Assembly: GCA_013407085.1 (NCBI GenBank)
Contig: JACCGJ010023578.1
Coordinates: forward strand, 186,001-250,000
DNA from: Atriophallophorus winterbourni
Lineage: Eukaryota > Platyhelminthes > Trematoda > Plagiorchiida > Microphallidae
DNA length: 64,000 nt
Direction of reading: 5' to 3'
Part shown: one piece after another, positions 48,371 through 61,358 of the stretch
How the letters are laid out: each line of letters starts with the position of its first letter
How positions within the stretch are numbered: position 1 is the stretch's first letter
Notes under the pieces: model-generated
Seen by the model: the letters and a program-made list of their open reading frames with translations, nothing else
Told to the model about the DNA's origin: nothing
Databases searched by the model: none
Position numbers and translations under genes: made by a program

Positions 48371-50003
48371 GTAAGTGTGAATATCAAATGTAAGGATTCA
48401 ATATTAAACAGAGTGCTGGTACTCGACCAAGTTTATTAACCTCACGGTTATCGCAAATCTCACATCGAGCTACAGCTTAATTTCCAACAATGATTTCTTT
48501 TCCCTCTGTTCTAAAACTAAATATCGTTGCTGCTATTTTCGATAAAAATACTGTGCCATCTTCAGTACTCCCACCTAAGTGCTGCGAACTAACATGCTGT
48601 ATAGCATTTGAGAGTCCTCTGCATTTATTTGTCGGTGGACGCATCAATACGCACGCACACACAACTATCCTGTAATTCCTCTTCAGCTGGCAATGCGCAT
48701 CCACGCGTAAATGTACGCATGCAATCAGGTGTGTCAGTTGGTGTGGTGCACCTCGGTTACCGGGTTCCAACTTACTTGCATACCATGGAGTCGATCGATG
48801 GATTGGGGATTTGCCTACAACGTGCACCCGTTGTGCTCGATTCGCTTGCCCAATCGTTCGGATGACCTGAACACGAATCAGCGCTAGGCCAGCTGTCTGT
48901 GCTTGTTCTCGTTTTAGCACAGCGAGGTGTAAACTTGGGGAGAATATCCTGCTCTCTGTTAAGGTGAACAGCGCTTGCTTGTCAAGTGCGGAACAATCAC
49001 GGTGTTAAGGTCATTTATTCAGTTGATCATGAATATTTAATCAGCTTGTTGAAACAGAGCAAAACAAAAAATCGGGCGTAGGGTAAAACTATAAATGACC
49101 GAAACATTTCAAATCAATTTATGCTTTAGAACATTAAAACCGATAAATAAATTCCTATGGAGGTCAAGCTATTTTCACATTCATTCACTGATGAAATAAT
49201 GTGCGATTACTCTGGTTCTCCACTCGCTTTGGCGAAAACCACGATTCCCATTCTGGTGGTCGATTAGCTGACCCATTGAGGATGTCTACGACCTTCCTCA
49301 GATTAAATGTGATACTTTTCTAATGACAAATTGTTCATCCCACACGGACATATTTGACCTACCAGCATCTTGTCGGTTAATAAATCAACCGTAGCCCGAT
49401 TTTGAACCCCTTCTCTAATTATGAGACTGACCCAATTTGTCGGTGAAGCGAAACTGATGTTCAGCTTGAGACAGTGTGATCGGTCGCCATTACCCTCATC
49501 TCGCTCAACTAGTGCACATGTGGACAGTACTCTCGTTGTGAGCTACTAAGCAAGGCGAAGCACCCAACGTTCGGCTTTCCATATTATGGAAAGTGGTCAA
49601 TTCGACGTGAATACATGTTTATTCCTGAGCAAATACTCAACTGACCGAGACGTGCACCGTAGCAACTATGCTTTCTGAGCATTTGAGCGGATCTCTCGTG
49701 AGCTTTGATTTGTTTCCACTTGTTTGGATGCCGCAGCACTTGCCAATAATTAAAGGCGTGTCACGTGGGGGTATGCATTTGGTTAGAGCGAATGAATTAG
49801 CCGGTCAGAACGTGATCGCATCAGATGCATCGGTTTCCCACCGTATTCTGTAGATATGAGTTGTTCTGGTTACATACAGCAAAGAAGTGTCAGCAATTTC
49901 TTGAAATTTCACTGATTAGTTTGGTAGGTATAATAAATTTCATGTTGTCAATGAAACTGATAGCTGATCAACAAATTTTAGTCAGCTATTCTTGCTTTCA
50001 CAG
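48371..50003 (+). other. U4 intron 1
   Basis: 1,633 bases. Conserved first part with the antisense frame at 48477-48920. Acceptor TTGCTTTCACAG. Confidence 0.7.
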
Positions 50004-50718
50004 TTACGCTCGGCATCCTCGGTGGAAACGAATACACGCGATGCTGCCACCGCAAATCAAACGGATTCCATCAACGGTGTTCCTCTTCAAGGTTCGCTGG
50101 ATGCATCCAATACAGCCTGGAAGTGCAGCGTGAAAGAATGCGCATCCAGTTCGGTTTCACCTCATCCGGACTTCAGTTGCTCAAATGTTCACGCTCAGGC
50201 AAACACTTTTCCATGTCCACAGCTTATCGAGTGCCTGTCAACCGCAAACGCAACGAGTGATGAATTCAACTGTCCTCGGGTACAACCAAACGACAAAATC
50301 ATGGCAAACAATACGTGTGACATCATTGGACACCAAATGGATAATGAACATTCCAGTCCATCAAACACCATGTCACAACTCTTAAATCTAGCTCAATTAC
50401 AAGCCCTCCTATCTGCGATGGGTAACGTGACTGGCGCGATAAAACTCCCTTGTGCTGGAAACACATCTTTCGCACTCGCCTCATTGCCCGTTATGCATAA
50501 TAATACCATGGTCTCAACAGCTCAGCTATTCCTCGCCCCAGCCGTCTCAAATAGTACAGTGCAGATGAACAATGGCCAGAATACTCTCATCCTACCGACG
50601 TCTGACAACAGTGCATCTGCTTCAACGTTTGAACAATCAGTCACAACAACATCATCGGGCACTAGTGCGACAACACCAAACAACGGATTGGAAATGTTAG
50701 CAGCATCTTCTGTCGCGA
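50004..50718 (+). CDS. Homeobox gene copy 4, exon B (intact)
   Basis: 715 bases, open, phase-1 end at GCGA|GTGAGT. Compared with U1 it has AWKCSVKEC for ACKCNVKEC and APAVSNST for APAASNST. With U1 it is one of only two intact copies of this exon in the window. Confidence 0.8.
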
Positions 50719-51831
50719 GTGAGTGAAACTTGTTATTCTTCCGTACATATTACCAAAGTTGCTCAACTTAGTACAGATGATAGATTTTACAAGGATTCGC
50801 GATTCGTATACAAAAACATTCTGAATTCCGGTAAGCGTGATTGAGATTGCCAGAAAGTAATCATCCCTTCAAAGTGAGTTTGAGCCAATGGATCGTGTTG
50901 CTCACGTCCTCAGCGTTTATACGCCAAACCAATTGTAGTCGCGTCCGAGCGTCGGTTTTCTGAATATTAATCAATACGTTAACTCTTTGTCGATGTTGCC
51001 TACGTTTGTCATGTTCCTTGTTCGGTACAAGCATGCACTCGCTCTCCTTTGCGTAGGTCGAGCGTTGGGTGTGTGAATCTGCGAATCACATCACGCAATC
51101 GAGCACTCAGATCTGTTTGACAATCTCAGACAGGCGTTGCGGAGTGTCGAATATCGGATCGGTTTAAGGCCTCTCCGCCTAGCTGGGTCCACCACCCGTG
51201 GTTCATACAATAACAATGGGATGTCTGATCCACGCAACTGTCCGAGCTTCATTTGCATTTGTCTCGTACATGGTGACGGAGTATACTCGATGAGTTGTTT
51301 GAAGGTGGATTCAGTCTTCATTGGACAACCAAATCGAACATAATAAATGGGGTTACTCACGTGATCCTGTTTAACGGTTAATGCTCTCATTTTGACGTGC
51401 AGACGATGCTCGATTGGGAGGGTCGGATGCCAATGATATCAAATAGTGGAACAGATTTATTAATGAGGGCTTTCAAATAGGTCACAAATAGTTGACGATG
51501 CAGGATGACCTCCGATGAGTAAATATGTGACAAAAACAATCATATTTGTTTTATGTACAACAGATACTAAAATGCATTCGGGTTTGTCAGTTTTGGGTCA
51601 TCTACGCTAGACTTCAATTCTTACCCTTTACTTAATTGATGCAACCAGAATACTTGTAAAACCGTTTGAGATTCGGCACGTTTTAACTATAAACAAAAAT
51701 TTGCTTTTATTGACACGCAATAATTCAGAAAATACGAAAATGGCGTTTATGCCAAGTAATGACCCTTTATAATATATACGACACAGCACCTGATTTGCAA
51801 TGTTAATTTCATTTTGCAATTGCTTTTGCAG
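50719..51831 (+). other. U4 intron 2
   Basis: 1,113 bases with the best acceptor of the four (TTGCTTTTGCAG). No other feature. Confidence 0.7.
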
Positions 51832-52829
51832 CCAATCACACTATCCCAGGCTTCACACAAAGCCCAACAACGCTTGCCCAGGGAAACAGTTCCACTGCGA
51901 TTCCAGCGTTTGTTAATCTGGTGGCCACATCCAATCGGCCGTTGACCACTCAGACCAGTTTTACACTGAATTCCACCACGGCAGCCCGTTTATTGACCAG
52001 CCTGGCAAGCTTCCCATCCAATATACAATCCGCCGCGTTGTTGCAAGGAGGCCCTTCCACTGGACAGCCATGTAATATGTTGAACCTGTTCGATGCATCA
52101 TTGTTGAACAACACAACAGCAACCACCGTCAGCCAAATCGCGCTCACGGCCAATATACGCCCGGTATCAAGTCTAAACGGCACGACAGCCAAATCACTTG
52201 GCGCCAACAGCTCATTGATTGGTTTCCTTGATCCCAGAACCACAAGCATCCAGCTACGCATGGGCGATAATACTACCACAACATTACCAATCGGGAACTC
52301 GGCAACCTTGATCAACACTGCAGATTTGTCCCATTACCTGACCAGTGGTGCTGTGAATGGAGCTGTCCCGAAGAGTGAGGCTCATGCTGTTTGTGACAAC
52401 GAACCACTAATAATGACGGACGGGATGCTTTGTGAGGTCGATGGGGAAAACGCATCATCACTGGATAGCCGTCACGATGACGATTGGGACTGCGACGGTA
52501 ATCTTCCTCTCAACTCGCAAGGGTTACGTGGATTGAAACCGGAATTAGCAAGCACCGGATCCAGTCCGAACGTGCAAGCAAATATTTTACCTTCAGCACC
52601 TCGGCGCACAACTGCATCCAGTCGAAGTTCCAATGCAGCAGGCAGTCGACGAAATGTGAACAACTCTGGTCTAGATTCACCACAGCCATCTAGACCACAT
52701 CGTCAGAATTTCACACCAACCCAAAATCGCATACTGACAGAGTGGTATCAAGTGCATCAAGCGAAGCCTTACCCGTCAACCGGCGATACGAAAGAGCTCG
52801 CAAACGAATCTGGATTGAGTTATTCTCAG
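51832..52829 (+). CDS. Homeobox gene copy 4, exon C, with Asp-to-Gly change in the homeodomain
   Basis: 998 bases, open, ending SYSQ|GTGAGT. The homeodomain differs from all other copies by one residue: PYPSTGD instead of PYPSTDD (A to G at 52783), just after the TALE loop at the start of helix 2. An acidic helix-capping residue there is common in homeodomains, so the change may weaken the fold. Other parts are as in U3. Confidence 0.8.
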
Positions 52830-55682
52830 GTGAGTTTGTAATGGAACATCTCTATATTGTGTAACGCATGTATCTCACGCCATACATGAATCAATGATTT
52901 TGAAACACTTTCGAAAATCAGGCACATCCCAAAAGTGCAACGCGGGAAATTTAATCCTCGAATTAATGTGTACCTTTAGTTTAAGTCTGACAAAATTCCC
53001 ACCTTTTACGCAGGTAGATATCTATTCAAGTGCATGGAAATGCACTGCTTTTACTTCGATCGAAACTCGTTTACTCGGAATCGTGGAACAACAGAGCCAT
53101 ACGCCACACGGTTTACGCTATTTTTGTTTCCATACATTCGTTTCAGCAGAAACCACAACATTCGCGGCATTGCCACTGCTCTGTAGTTACCACCGCAACT
53201 AGTTTATAACAACGCATCAGAATAGTGGTGGAACGAGCAGCTCTTCAAAACGCACTAGCTTACTTTCCGGGGCTGTTGAGTGAGGATGTTCAAATGTGCG
53301 GTACAACAGAACAGCTGCGTTAGACTAAACACGCAACCCATGCAGTGCCAATGAGAGTGCACTCGTGCACACACTCAAGGCCGGTTCGGTGCCTCCCAAC
53401 CCAATCTGGGACAAAATCGCACACGATGTTTGCGGATGGTACTCTTCAATTGTACGTGTGTGCACATGCAGTCACAAATTATGCCGAGGCTATCAGACGT
53501 CGGGCAAACGAGTGTCTGTCGTTGGGCTCAGATTTGTTTTGTCTGTCTTCTCATCTCATCTCTAAGGTAGCACAAACGGTCTCCAAGCTTCGAACACAAG
53601 AATGTCTGAGAGAACGAACGGCAAGATGTCAGACCTGCACACACAGACACACCTAGCGTCTTAACAAAACACTTGCACACATGTGTGTTCGAGCGATACG
53701 CCGGTGCGTATGCACAGAGTGCATTTAGGGATTCAGCTGAGGAAGAGAGGGCGTACGTGTGTCAGCACGCTTCTGTTGCAATGATCGATCGGCAAATCTG
53801 TCCCACAATCTTCTGCTTTTGCTCTCCCAGACCGGTAAGATGTAGTCGATTGTGGGTGCTGTGTGCGTGAGCCCGGTGATGCGCATTGGGAATGCAGTAA
53901 GCACGCCTTTGTGCTTTTTTCGCCTGGCAAATCCGCGTCATCGGTTTGTGTGCGTAAACTAGAGGTAGTAAGGAGCAAATATGTCTGAGCGATGCCATGT
54001 AGCTTTGATCAGTAGATTTTGTGAACTGCTGATTCAAATGTACATGTCTACAAATACATTGGACCTAAAATATTTTGGGGTTAACATCCACGCTTCCATC
54101 CCAACTGTCTTAAGAGAATAATATCAAATTACCGTTTTTGCTGTAATAAGGAAAAAACAAAATAATATTTTATTTTACTTTCGATTTTACCTTGTAATTT
54201 AAACACCGCATTTGTACGCATTTCCTTCAATCTGAAATCTGATTCCCAATGTACAAAATGAGCTGAGTAATGATCTTTAGTCTCATGCGAAGCGTTACTC
54301 GACACATTGTCCCACCGACAGCTTCCGTTAAAGAATCATTCAGATAAATATCCCACACTTCACGCGAAATTTCTTTTGACTCGCAAGTCTTACCATTCTC
54401 ATAACGAAGCAGGCTATGTCATATTGTTTCTCACAACATGAACCAGTTTAATGGGAAAACTACCGACTGTCCATATTTTGATTTTGCGCGTGCTTAATTT
54501 ACGAAAATTTTCTCAGCTTTATGTTATCTGTCAGGATGGGAAATAGAGAGCCGTGTGATATAAACCACCATCTTCAAGCATCGTTCGGTTTCGTTCCAAT
54601 ACGCACTCATGACAACGTTTATTTGCCGAAGCAAAACTACCGTTCGTTTTCCGAAAAATTGTAGGCTGTGGCAAGCTTGAAATTACCGCTACTCTGCCAT
54701 TTACGACCTGCGAACAAGCTCCTACATTGGGTGCCTCTCGTAGACACGGCGACATGGAATTATTGAACGAGGTGCACCACACGTCTGCGTGCCTTGTTGC
54801 TATGCTCTGGCCGTTTGATCACCGACACATGCGTGCCCAAACACACAGACACACAGACGAGGATCGATCGATGCGATTCTGTATTTGTCCCGTGCGATTC
54901 CATCAGACTGCTACGCACTCTACCTGAAAGCGCTCACGTGAACATCACATCCTAAATGGGAAACGGTCAGCTGATTTAGATAGACAGAGAACGTTTTGCT
55001 TGACAGTGCGGTATGCTTAGCCCCTTCACGTCTAGATAAACACGCACTCTCTCGCTTTCTCTGTCTTGAGAGAGACTGGGTGCGTAAATGTCAGAGCTAT
55101 TTGGAGGAAACGGCGGTCGTGCGAGTGTGAACACACGCATGCACAACACCGATCGATAAATCTCCCTTAGGATCTGTCTGCCATTATCGGACGCATCGGT
55201 TCGCGCACATTAGCACAAAACTCACAAAAATATTTTAAACTCAAAATGACAGACCCGAGCGCTGATAGAAACAGTGCGACCCATTTTACTAGTGAAGCTA
55301 CAGGAACAGAATGCGTATAGTAAGAAATTATAACGAGATGAAACTGAACGTCTGCCAATAGCATGCAAAATTTCACCGGTTTCCTTTAGATCCAGCGAAA
55401 CCATAACACGTCTGAAATCAAAGTTCAGTAATATTTTTAGACCAATAATATTGTTGCAACAAATTTACCTTGTGACAACCGCGAAAATCACTCTCAATGT
55501 TTTTCAACCGATTGTGGAGAAACGACTTCAAATGCTATTCTGTAGGTCTGAAAGTTTGGTGGGAAAAAGTAGACTACCTACCACCGAGGTAATACTATGG
55601 CTGATATCAGAAGTCGCTCTATAATCGCTGCACATACATGTTCACATTCTGGGACTTTCATCTATTGTTTTCCTTTCAACAG
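52830..55682 (+). other. U4 intron 3
   Basis: 2,853 bases, no insertion. From about 54380 it follows the U1/U3 sequence. Before that it follows a U2-like variant. Conserved block at about 53340-53650. No gene. Confidence 0.65.
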
Positions 55683-56258
55683 GTTAAAAAATGGTTCGCA
55701 AACAAACGAGCACGCTCTTCGTCCAGCGGGCTCCCCAAACCCACACCACCTCTCGCACCCGATGCATCCCCGGATCCTGCTGCCACAGTCGCCATGGTCG
55801 CGGCAGCCATGGCAGCGGCTACGAGCAGTGGAGTTGCGGTGGAAAGTCCGCAAGCAAACAGCCTGTACCAGTTGTTTCCGAACTCGCAATCTTTTGGAAT
55901 CTCAACCTCGAACAGCGATATTCATTTTCTGATGGTAGACCCTACGCAAATCAATTCGCGTATGAACGATGAGAAAATGAGTGAGAGTGAGCCTGTGGTG
56001 TTGAAAACCGCTGTCGAGGCCGAGTTGAAGATGAATAACGAAGACTCAGATCACCCTGGGCTTGAACAGGCTATAGTGGATGTAGCAGAACAAGGCTTAG
56101 AAATTTCATCTGAATTATCAGCATCACCGCCTACGCTACAAGTTGTCATCTCCCCTCGTCCATCAGCTTGCGAGAACATGACCACAAGCATACAGACTGA
56201 CGCAGAAAATCATGATCTAGAAACGCAGGAAGCCTGCAGCCAACTTGTCGCAGATTGA
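55683..56258 (+). CDS. Homeobox gene copy 4, exon D
   Basis: 191 codons plus TGA. The protein is identical to that of U1 exon D over the full length I compared, although U1 is three units away. That fits gene conversion better than simple descent. Helix 3 intact. Confidence 0.85.
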   Translation, partial: VKKWFANKRARSSSSGLPKPTPPLAPDASPDPAATVAMVAAAMAAATSSGVAVESPQANSLYQLFPNSQSFGISTSNSDIHFLMVDPTQINSRMNDEKMSESEPVVLKTAVEAELKMNNEDSDHPGLEQAIVDVAEQGLEISSELSASPPTLQVVISPRPSACENMTTSIQTDAENHDLETQEACSQLVAD

Positions 56259-59041
56259 CGGACATTTGGGATCATTCGAATGTCTCACGGAACAGCCGCA
56301 AAATCTAGTCTTCGAGAAAACCGAGCATTGTTTACTTTCATTACTACAGCTGTTTGAATCCTCAAAACGTTTTAGCTAAATCCACCCGAAAATCGTGCCT
56401 TTTATTGCATGACCTACCACATTGTACAGATTGTTTCTCTAGTCATTTGAATCCAATTTTTACCGCAGACTATTTTACTTCAAATCCTCACTTTATTCCA
56501 TCACGGAAATCGAAGCGTGGATTTCTTCTGATCTCCTATACGTTTTGTTTATAGCAAATGAGCATTCTCATGTCAATCTTTAATGTACATCAACATATTC
56601 AAATTGTGAACATTAATTTTTAAGCACAATGTGACCGAATTTTATTGAATTATGTTTTTACAAAAAATACCAAGAATTCTCACGGGTAACGAATCGATGA
56701 TTGGATAATTGTGCGAGGCATCTGAAATATTTTCTCCATTTTATCTAAATTTATATTATGTAATTTCAAGTTTTTCTTCGCCAAAAACGTCGCCAGTTGT
56801 GGACTCCGTACATCCATCGAAACATCCTTCGCTCGCAACGTGTGAGAATCGAGGATCGTGGACACAGTGGAGACGCTGTCGTTCCAAAGTTAATGGCATT
56901 TCATTGTCAATCTCTCTGCTGGGCAATAAAATAGCATGCGCTGCTTTGCGATGCCCTCGAAATAGTGAGCCAGATCATTTAAAATTAAGCGCAGAGCTAA
57001 GCCAAACAATGTCCTAAACATATAATTGTGATTTCAACACTACTCGTGAGTAGACTTGGGCAACACACCAGACGTGGGGACTTCTAACGCACAGAAACTA
57101 TGACTTCGGATTGCTTTTCCGTCTATTTTATATGTACTTATCTCATAGAATGTGGAGATTAAGCGTTGAATGCCAAGTGTAAGTGCATGCTCATAACTAT
57201 TTTGACACCAGTCTTCGATAGCTTTGCAAAGTGACCACGCGTTCCTGTATCCCGAAAGAAAACGAAAGCATTCAGCAACACCCTCCCTCCTGTGTGCTTG
57301 GAAGACTCACACAAGGTGAATACCTTGTTAAATTTGATGTTGATTTCATCATGGTAAAGGAATCGGTGTGGTGATCTGTCTGGACCTGGCTGAGCAAATG
57401 GCCTCAGCACATATTGGATATAACGTTATTTCTATGGTTCATTCTTATGATTATGTGAAGTTTATAGAATCGAGTAGAGAGTGTGAAGAAGATGGCCTCA
57501 TATGTCCCATTACGTTCGCGCAAACAATAACCGAATGCGCTCAACGATTCGATCGATGCCGCCCATGGATGTGGTGTGAAGCCATTAGCATAATGCTGCT
57601 TCATATCAACTATCACGATTGCTCACAATTACTTGGGTGGCTGGTGCATGCTCATAACTAGTTTGACTATAGTCTTCGATTGCTTCGAACACATTTATTG
57701 TTTGTGTGATTCCCAAAAGCAGTGAGCTCCATTTTGAGGTGTGAGCTACTTTCCCACGTGAGACATGAAACGGTCTTAAACGCGCGATGCATACGGTTGA
57801 TTGCACGTATATGCGATAGATTATAACACCTCTGGTGTCCACTACATGTTTCCGTCTTTGTTATCCGCTAATTAATAAGACGTTTGTGCTGTTCACATGA
57901 CAACTTGCTTGGTACAAATGTTCGAGTGTGATTCTGTTTCACTCACAAATGCGCAGCAATCGTGGTTGCCGAAACCTCGCTTGCTCAAAAGCCATCGATT
58001 GCGCCGTGTTCACCTTTAGACTGAACAAGTGTGAATGTTGACGCTGGTCCCTGTCGCATGTATCCGTTCAGAGCAGCCGTTCACAAAGTGTATGCGCGCT
58101 GGACATGTCGTTATTACTCTCGCTAACACTATGGAACGGATTTATGTCGTTGCTGTGTTGCATATCTACAAGACTTAATCCTCATCTGAGCAGTTGGTCC
58201 CAACTACAGTCTCTAGCCAATAGGTGCTAATTGCTCATTGAAAAGTGTGAAACGCAGCATGAGGATAGATAAATGTAGCAAGGTGTAACGAGCATGGTTA
58301 CCGACTTGACCTCGTTAGGCAAGGCACAACGAGTGTTAAACGATTTAGGGTTTGACATGTGGTTGCGCACATCGAATTCCATGAGCATGGAGAAATCACA
58401 CACGAAGGGTTCCCGCATATAACTTGACGAATGTTTTAATAAATGCATTACATTGCAAATGTTTAACCGATCGTGATGTTGCAAGACACCTTCATCCCAA
58501 CTACGTTAGATTCTGTTTTTACCACAAACTGCATTTCATCATTGGAACAAATCAAAACTTCCTGCATAATTCTCGAAAGAATTTGCTAAACGCGTCAATC
58601 CGGATGAACATCGTACTACATCCTCTAGTATGTTCTTGACGACCAGTGCTAGTCAAACCATATGAGAGATTCGTAGCGCGGATGGCATAGACCCCGATTG
58701 AATCATGTCACAAGAGCCAACGTGCCATGCTGCATTCCTTGCCATTTGTGTCTAGTTCAGCGTCCAACGTTGATTAGTTATATTCTTGGTGTGTTTTGCA
58801 ACAACGGTTTATCCAGAATGTAAGTTTCCCTTAATATGTATCGTATGTGTATCATATCCACGGTTATTTCGACTTGACCTGTAGTGTTATTTGTGCACTT
58901 GTGATCTTATTGCTTGGACTCACATACCCCATGAACTTTGTAGGCCATCAGTCATTAATCAGGTCATTTTGCTAACAACATTTCGCTATTAAAATGGGAA
59001 TGATATCAAATCACGGTTAAAAGTGTTACCATGAGTTACTG
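56259..59041 (+). other. U4 intergenic region, left of the retrotransposon
   Basis: Probable 3' UTR with AATAAA at 56925-56930. From there to about 58106 it is near-identical to U2 and U3, then diverges. No gene seen. Confidence 0.6.
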
Positions 59042-60317
59042 TTAAGATTCAAGATTCAAGATTCAAGAATTTTATGGTCACAAAAAGCACTTAGCTTCAC
59101 AATTACCATATCATAGTAAATATACGTTCCGGAAATAGGTATAAAATAAACATGTAATGTCAAGTATAGTCAAGTTGTATAGTTACCATGAGTCAATATG
59201 CAGGTGTCGTCAAATCGTTATGCAACATATAAGTATCCAAATTTCGAATAAACGTTCCGATGCTGGGAGAGATGACAAGAGTTTCGGGGAGGGAATTCCA
59301 AAGGAAACAGACACGTACACAATAAAAATATCGGCGACAGCTGATACGGGAGTGGGGAATTTGCAGTGTCGCAGAGTGGCTGCGTGTATGACGTGACTCA
59401 CGGTATTCGAATAAATGTTTTAAGGGATGATGTGGGGTATTTAATATTTTATATGTTAGTATCACATCGCTTCGAAGGCTTCTTTGAAGGGGAGTGGGGA
59501 GCCTCAATTTTTGCAATCGTTCCTCGTACGTTAGTTTCCGGAAACCTCTTACGAGTTTGGTTGCGCGATGGTATATTTTGTCAAGCAATATTATATCCTT
59601 TTTTAACCACGGAGTCCAAGCTTGTGATGCATGTTCCATGGTTGGAATTATATAGGCGTTCATGATGGTGGGCAACGTTCCTGGCGAAAAGGTTCTGAAA
59701 ATCCGTCGCAACATACCTAGAAGTTTGGAAGCACGCTTGTAGATAACCTCACAATGCAGGCTGTTCTTCAGGCTGCCGCATACCCAGACTCCAAGATCCC
59801 TTTCCGATTCGGTCCAGCTCAAAATCATCTGCCCAAAGTGATATTGGTACTGGAATGGCTTACCAATTTGCAACACCTTGCATTTTTGGATATTGAATGG
59901 CAAATTATTCCGTACCGACCATTCGTGTAGAGCATCTAGATCACGTTGCAGCTGTACACAGTCCGCAATGGTTTTTATCCGGGTCCAAAGTTTAATGTCA
60001 TCAGCGAAAAGAATCACCTTGCATGCGAGCGTCTCCGGTAAGTCGTTGATGTAAGCCAAGAAAAAGTACTGGCCCGAGGACTGAACCTTGCGGTACGCCA
60101 CTAGAGGCATCAATAGCCTGTGATAGTACCCCGTTGATTCGAACGATCGCCTTACGCCCACTGAGGTAACTTTCAAGCCATATGAGTAGCTGTCCGCTGA
60201 TACCCATCTGCTTCAGCTTTTGTAATAGTCGAAAGTGATCAACTCGGTCAAAAGCTTTAGACATGTCCAGATAACAAGCCGTGAATGCTAGTCCTTCGTC
60301 AATACGAGAAGCGAAAC
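59042..60317 (-). mobile_element. CR1/jockey-like non-LTR retrotransposon, 5'-truncated, antisense
   Basis: Inserted in U4 only. The right flank resumes the unit sequence near 60318 and the left flank breaks after GAGTTACTG at about 59040. On the minus strand it carries the C-terminal half of a reverse transcriptase, a 3' UTR of about 125 bases and a heptamer tail (three GAATCTT-type repeats, 59044-59067). The tail type and C-terminal protein match the fragment in U1 exon C, so both come from one family active after the amplification began. About 35 bases of target appear to be missing. Confidence 0.9.
59193..60317 (-). pseudogene. Reverse transcriptase C-terminal half, frameshifted
   Basis: The minus strand reads YLDMSKAFDRVDH, then SGVPQGSVLGPVLF, then FADDIKLW, which are classic motifs of the non-LTR reverse transcriptase catalytic core (FADD is the active site). 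The region after the catalytic core continues to RRYFYCVRVCFLWNSLPE and a stop at 59193-59195. One extra T in a T run at about 60060 (AAAAAG on the + strand) shifts the frame between GPVLF and LAYINDLPE. With the 5' truncation, the element is not autonomous. The family assignment to CR1/jockey rests on motif appearance, not a tree. Confidence 0.85.
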
Positions 60318-61264
60318 CGAACTGATAACTTTAAATACTTCTTTCACCATGCATTTCAATGACATGCCACCAAAGAGCACCGCCTTCAACAAAACCATTG
60401 TTTACATGTCTCGGTGACTATTTACATCCGCACTCAACTCACCCGTGCGGAAACCGAGCCGTTAGACTCTAACGCCGTGCTGCTCGTTTGTTCGTTTATT
60501 TACGTTACAAGTAAGAAAAACACTCCACACATTTGACCTCATCAAGCGCTTCACATTCGTTTACGCTGGTTCGGTCACTTGCATGCGCGCAGCGAGAACA
60601 TCGTATGTCGAACTGAACCTATGATCGAGCGTCCATTTTTGCTTATCCGTTTTGATCATTCGCTCGATACGGCCATAGATATTTGTGTGTTCAGTTGATG
60701 CTCTAGGTCCCAACGCGCGCATCACGTAGCGAGCCAACTACTGCTACTCTACGTCACACGAGTCGTTTCCGGCAGTGCCCACCAGTACACACACATGTAA
60801 CTTACTGACTACAAACATGCGCGCGCATGACGCCTAAACGAGACTGTTGTATTAAACATCCACGCACAATCAATGAAGCACACAATAAGACGTCCTCATG
60901 AACGCTCGACATGTCCTCATCCACCGAATAGATAAACAATCCTATGGTTGGCTCGTTCGCGATCATCGCGCTGGTTATAATACCAGCGACGCTAACTTCA
61001 CAAATATGAAGAGGTTTCGTACAAACTGACATGTTGTCAGATTATTGGTACAGCCCAATAGGTTTCGTGAATATGGGAAACGAATTTGAATCAGATTTGA
61101 TTTCGTTTGTGGTCGATGCTCAAACAATACTGCTTTGAATCTGATAGGCTGCTCATGTATCTCGTTGTTTGATGGCCAAATTACAAGTAACTGAGTCTCA
61201 CGTAAATCATCGGCGACATCTTCCGATGGGGATTTGGAATTCACAGGAAACGTTATTTAACAAT

Positions 61265-61358
61265 GTTATACTTGTAAGCCGCTTATATGCGGGGCTCATA
61301 CAAGGAACGCAGTGATTCCTTGTACGAAACTTATTTGACAGTGGCTTGCAAGTATAAA
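61265..61358. mobile_element. Old MITE-like hairpin (U4 copy)
   Basis: Almost identical to the U1 copy, including the inner TACAAGGAA/TTCCTTGTA arms. The last base of the closing arm is changed. Confidence 0.6.

Noticed and set aside
59157..59665. Plus-strand frames of 79 and 99 codons within the U4 retrotransposon
   Set aside because: They are antisense shadows of the reverse transcriptase, which has clear motifs on the minus strand.
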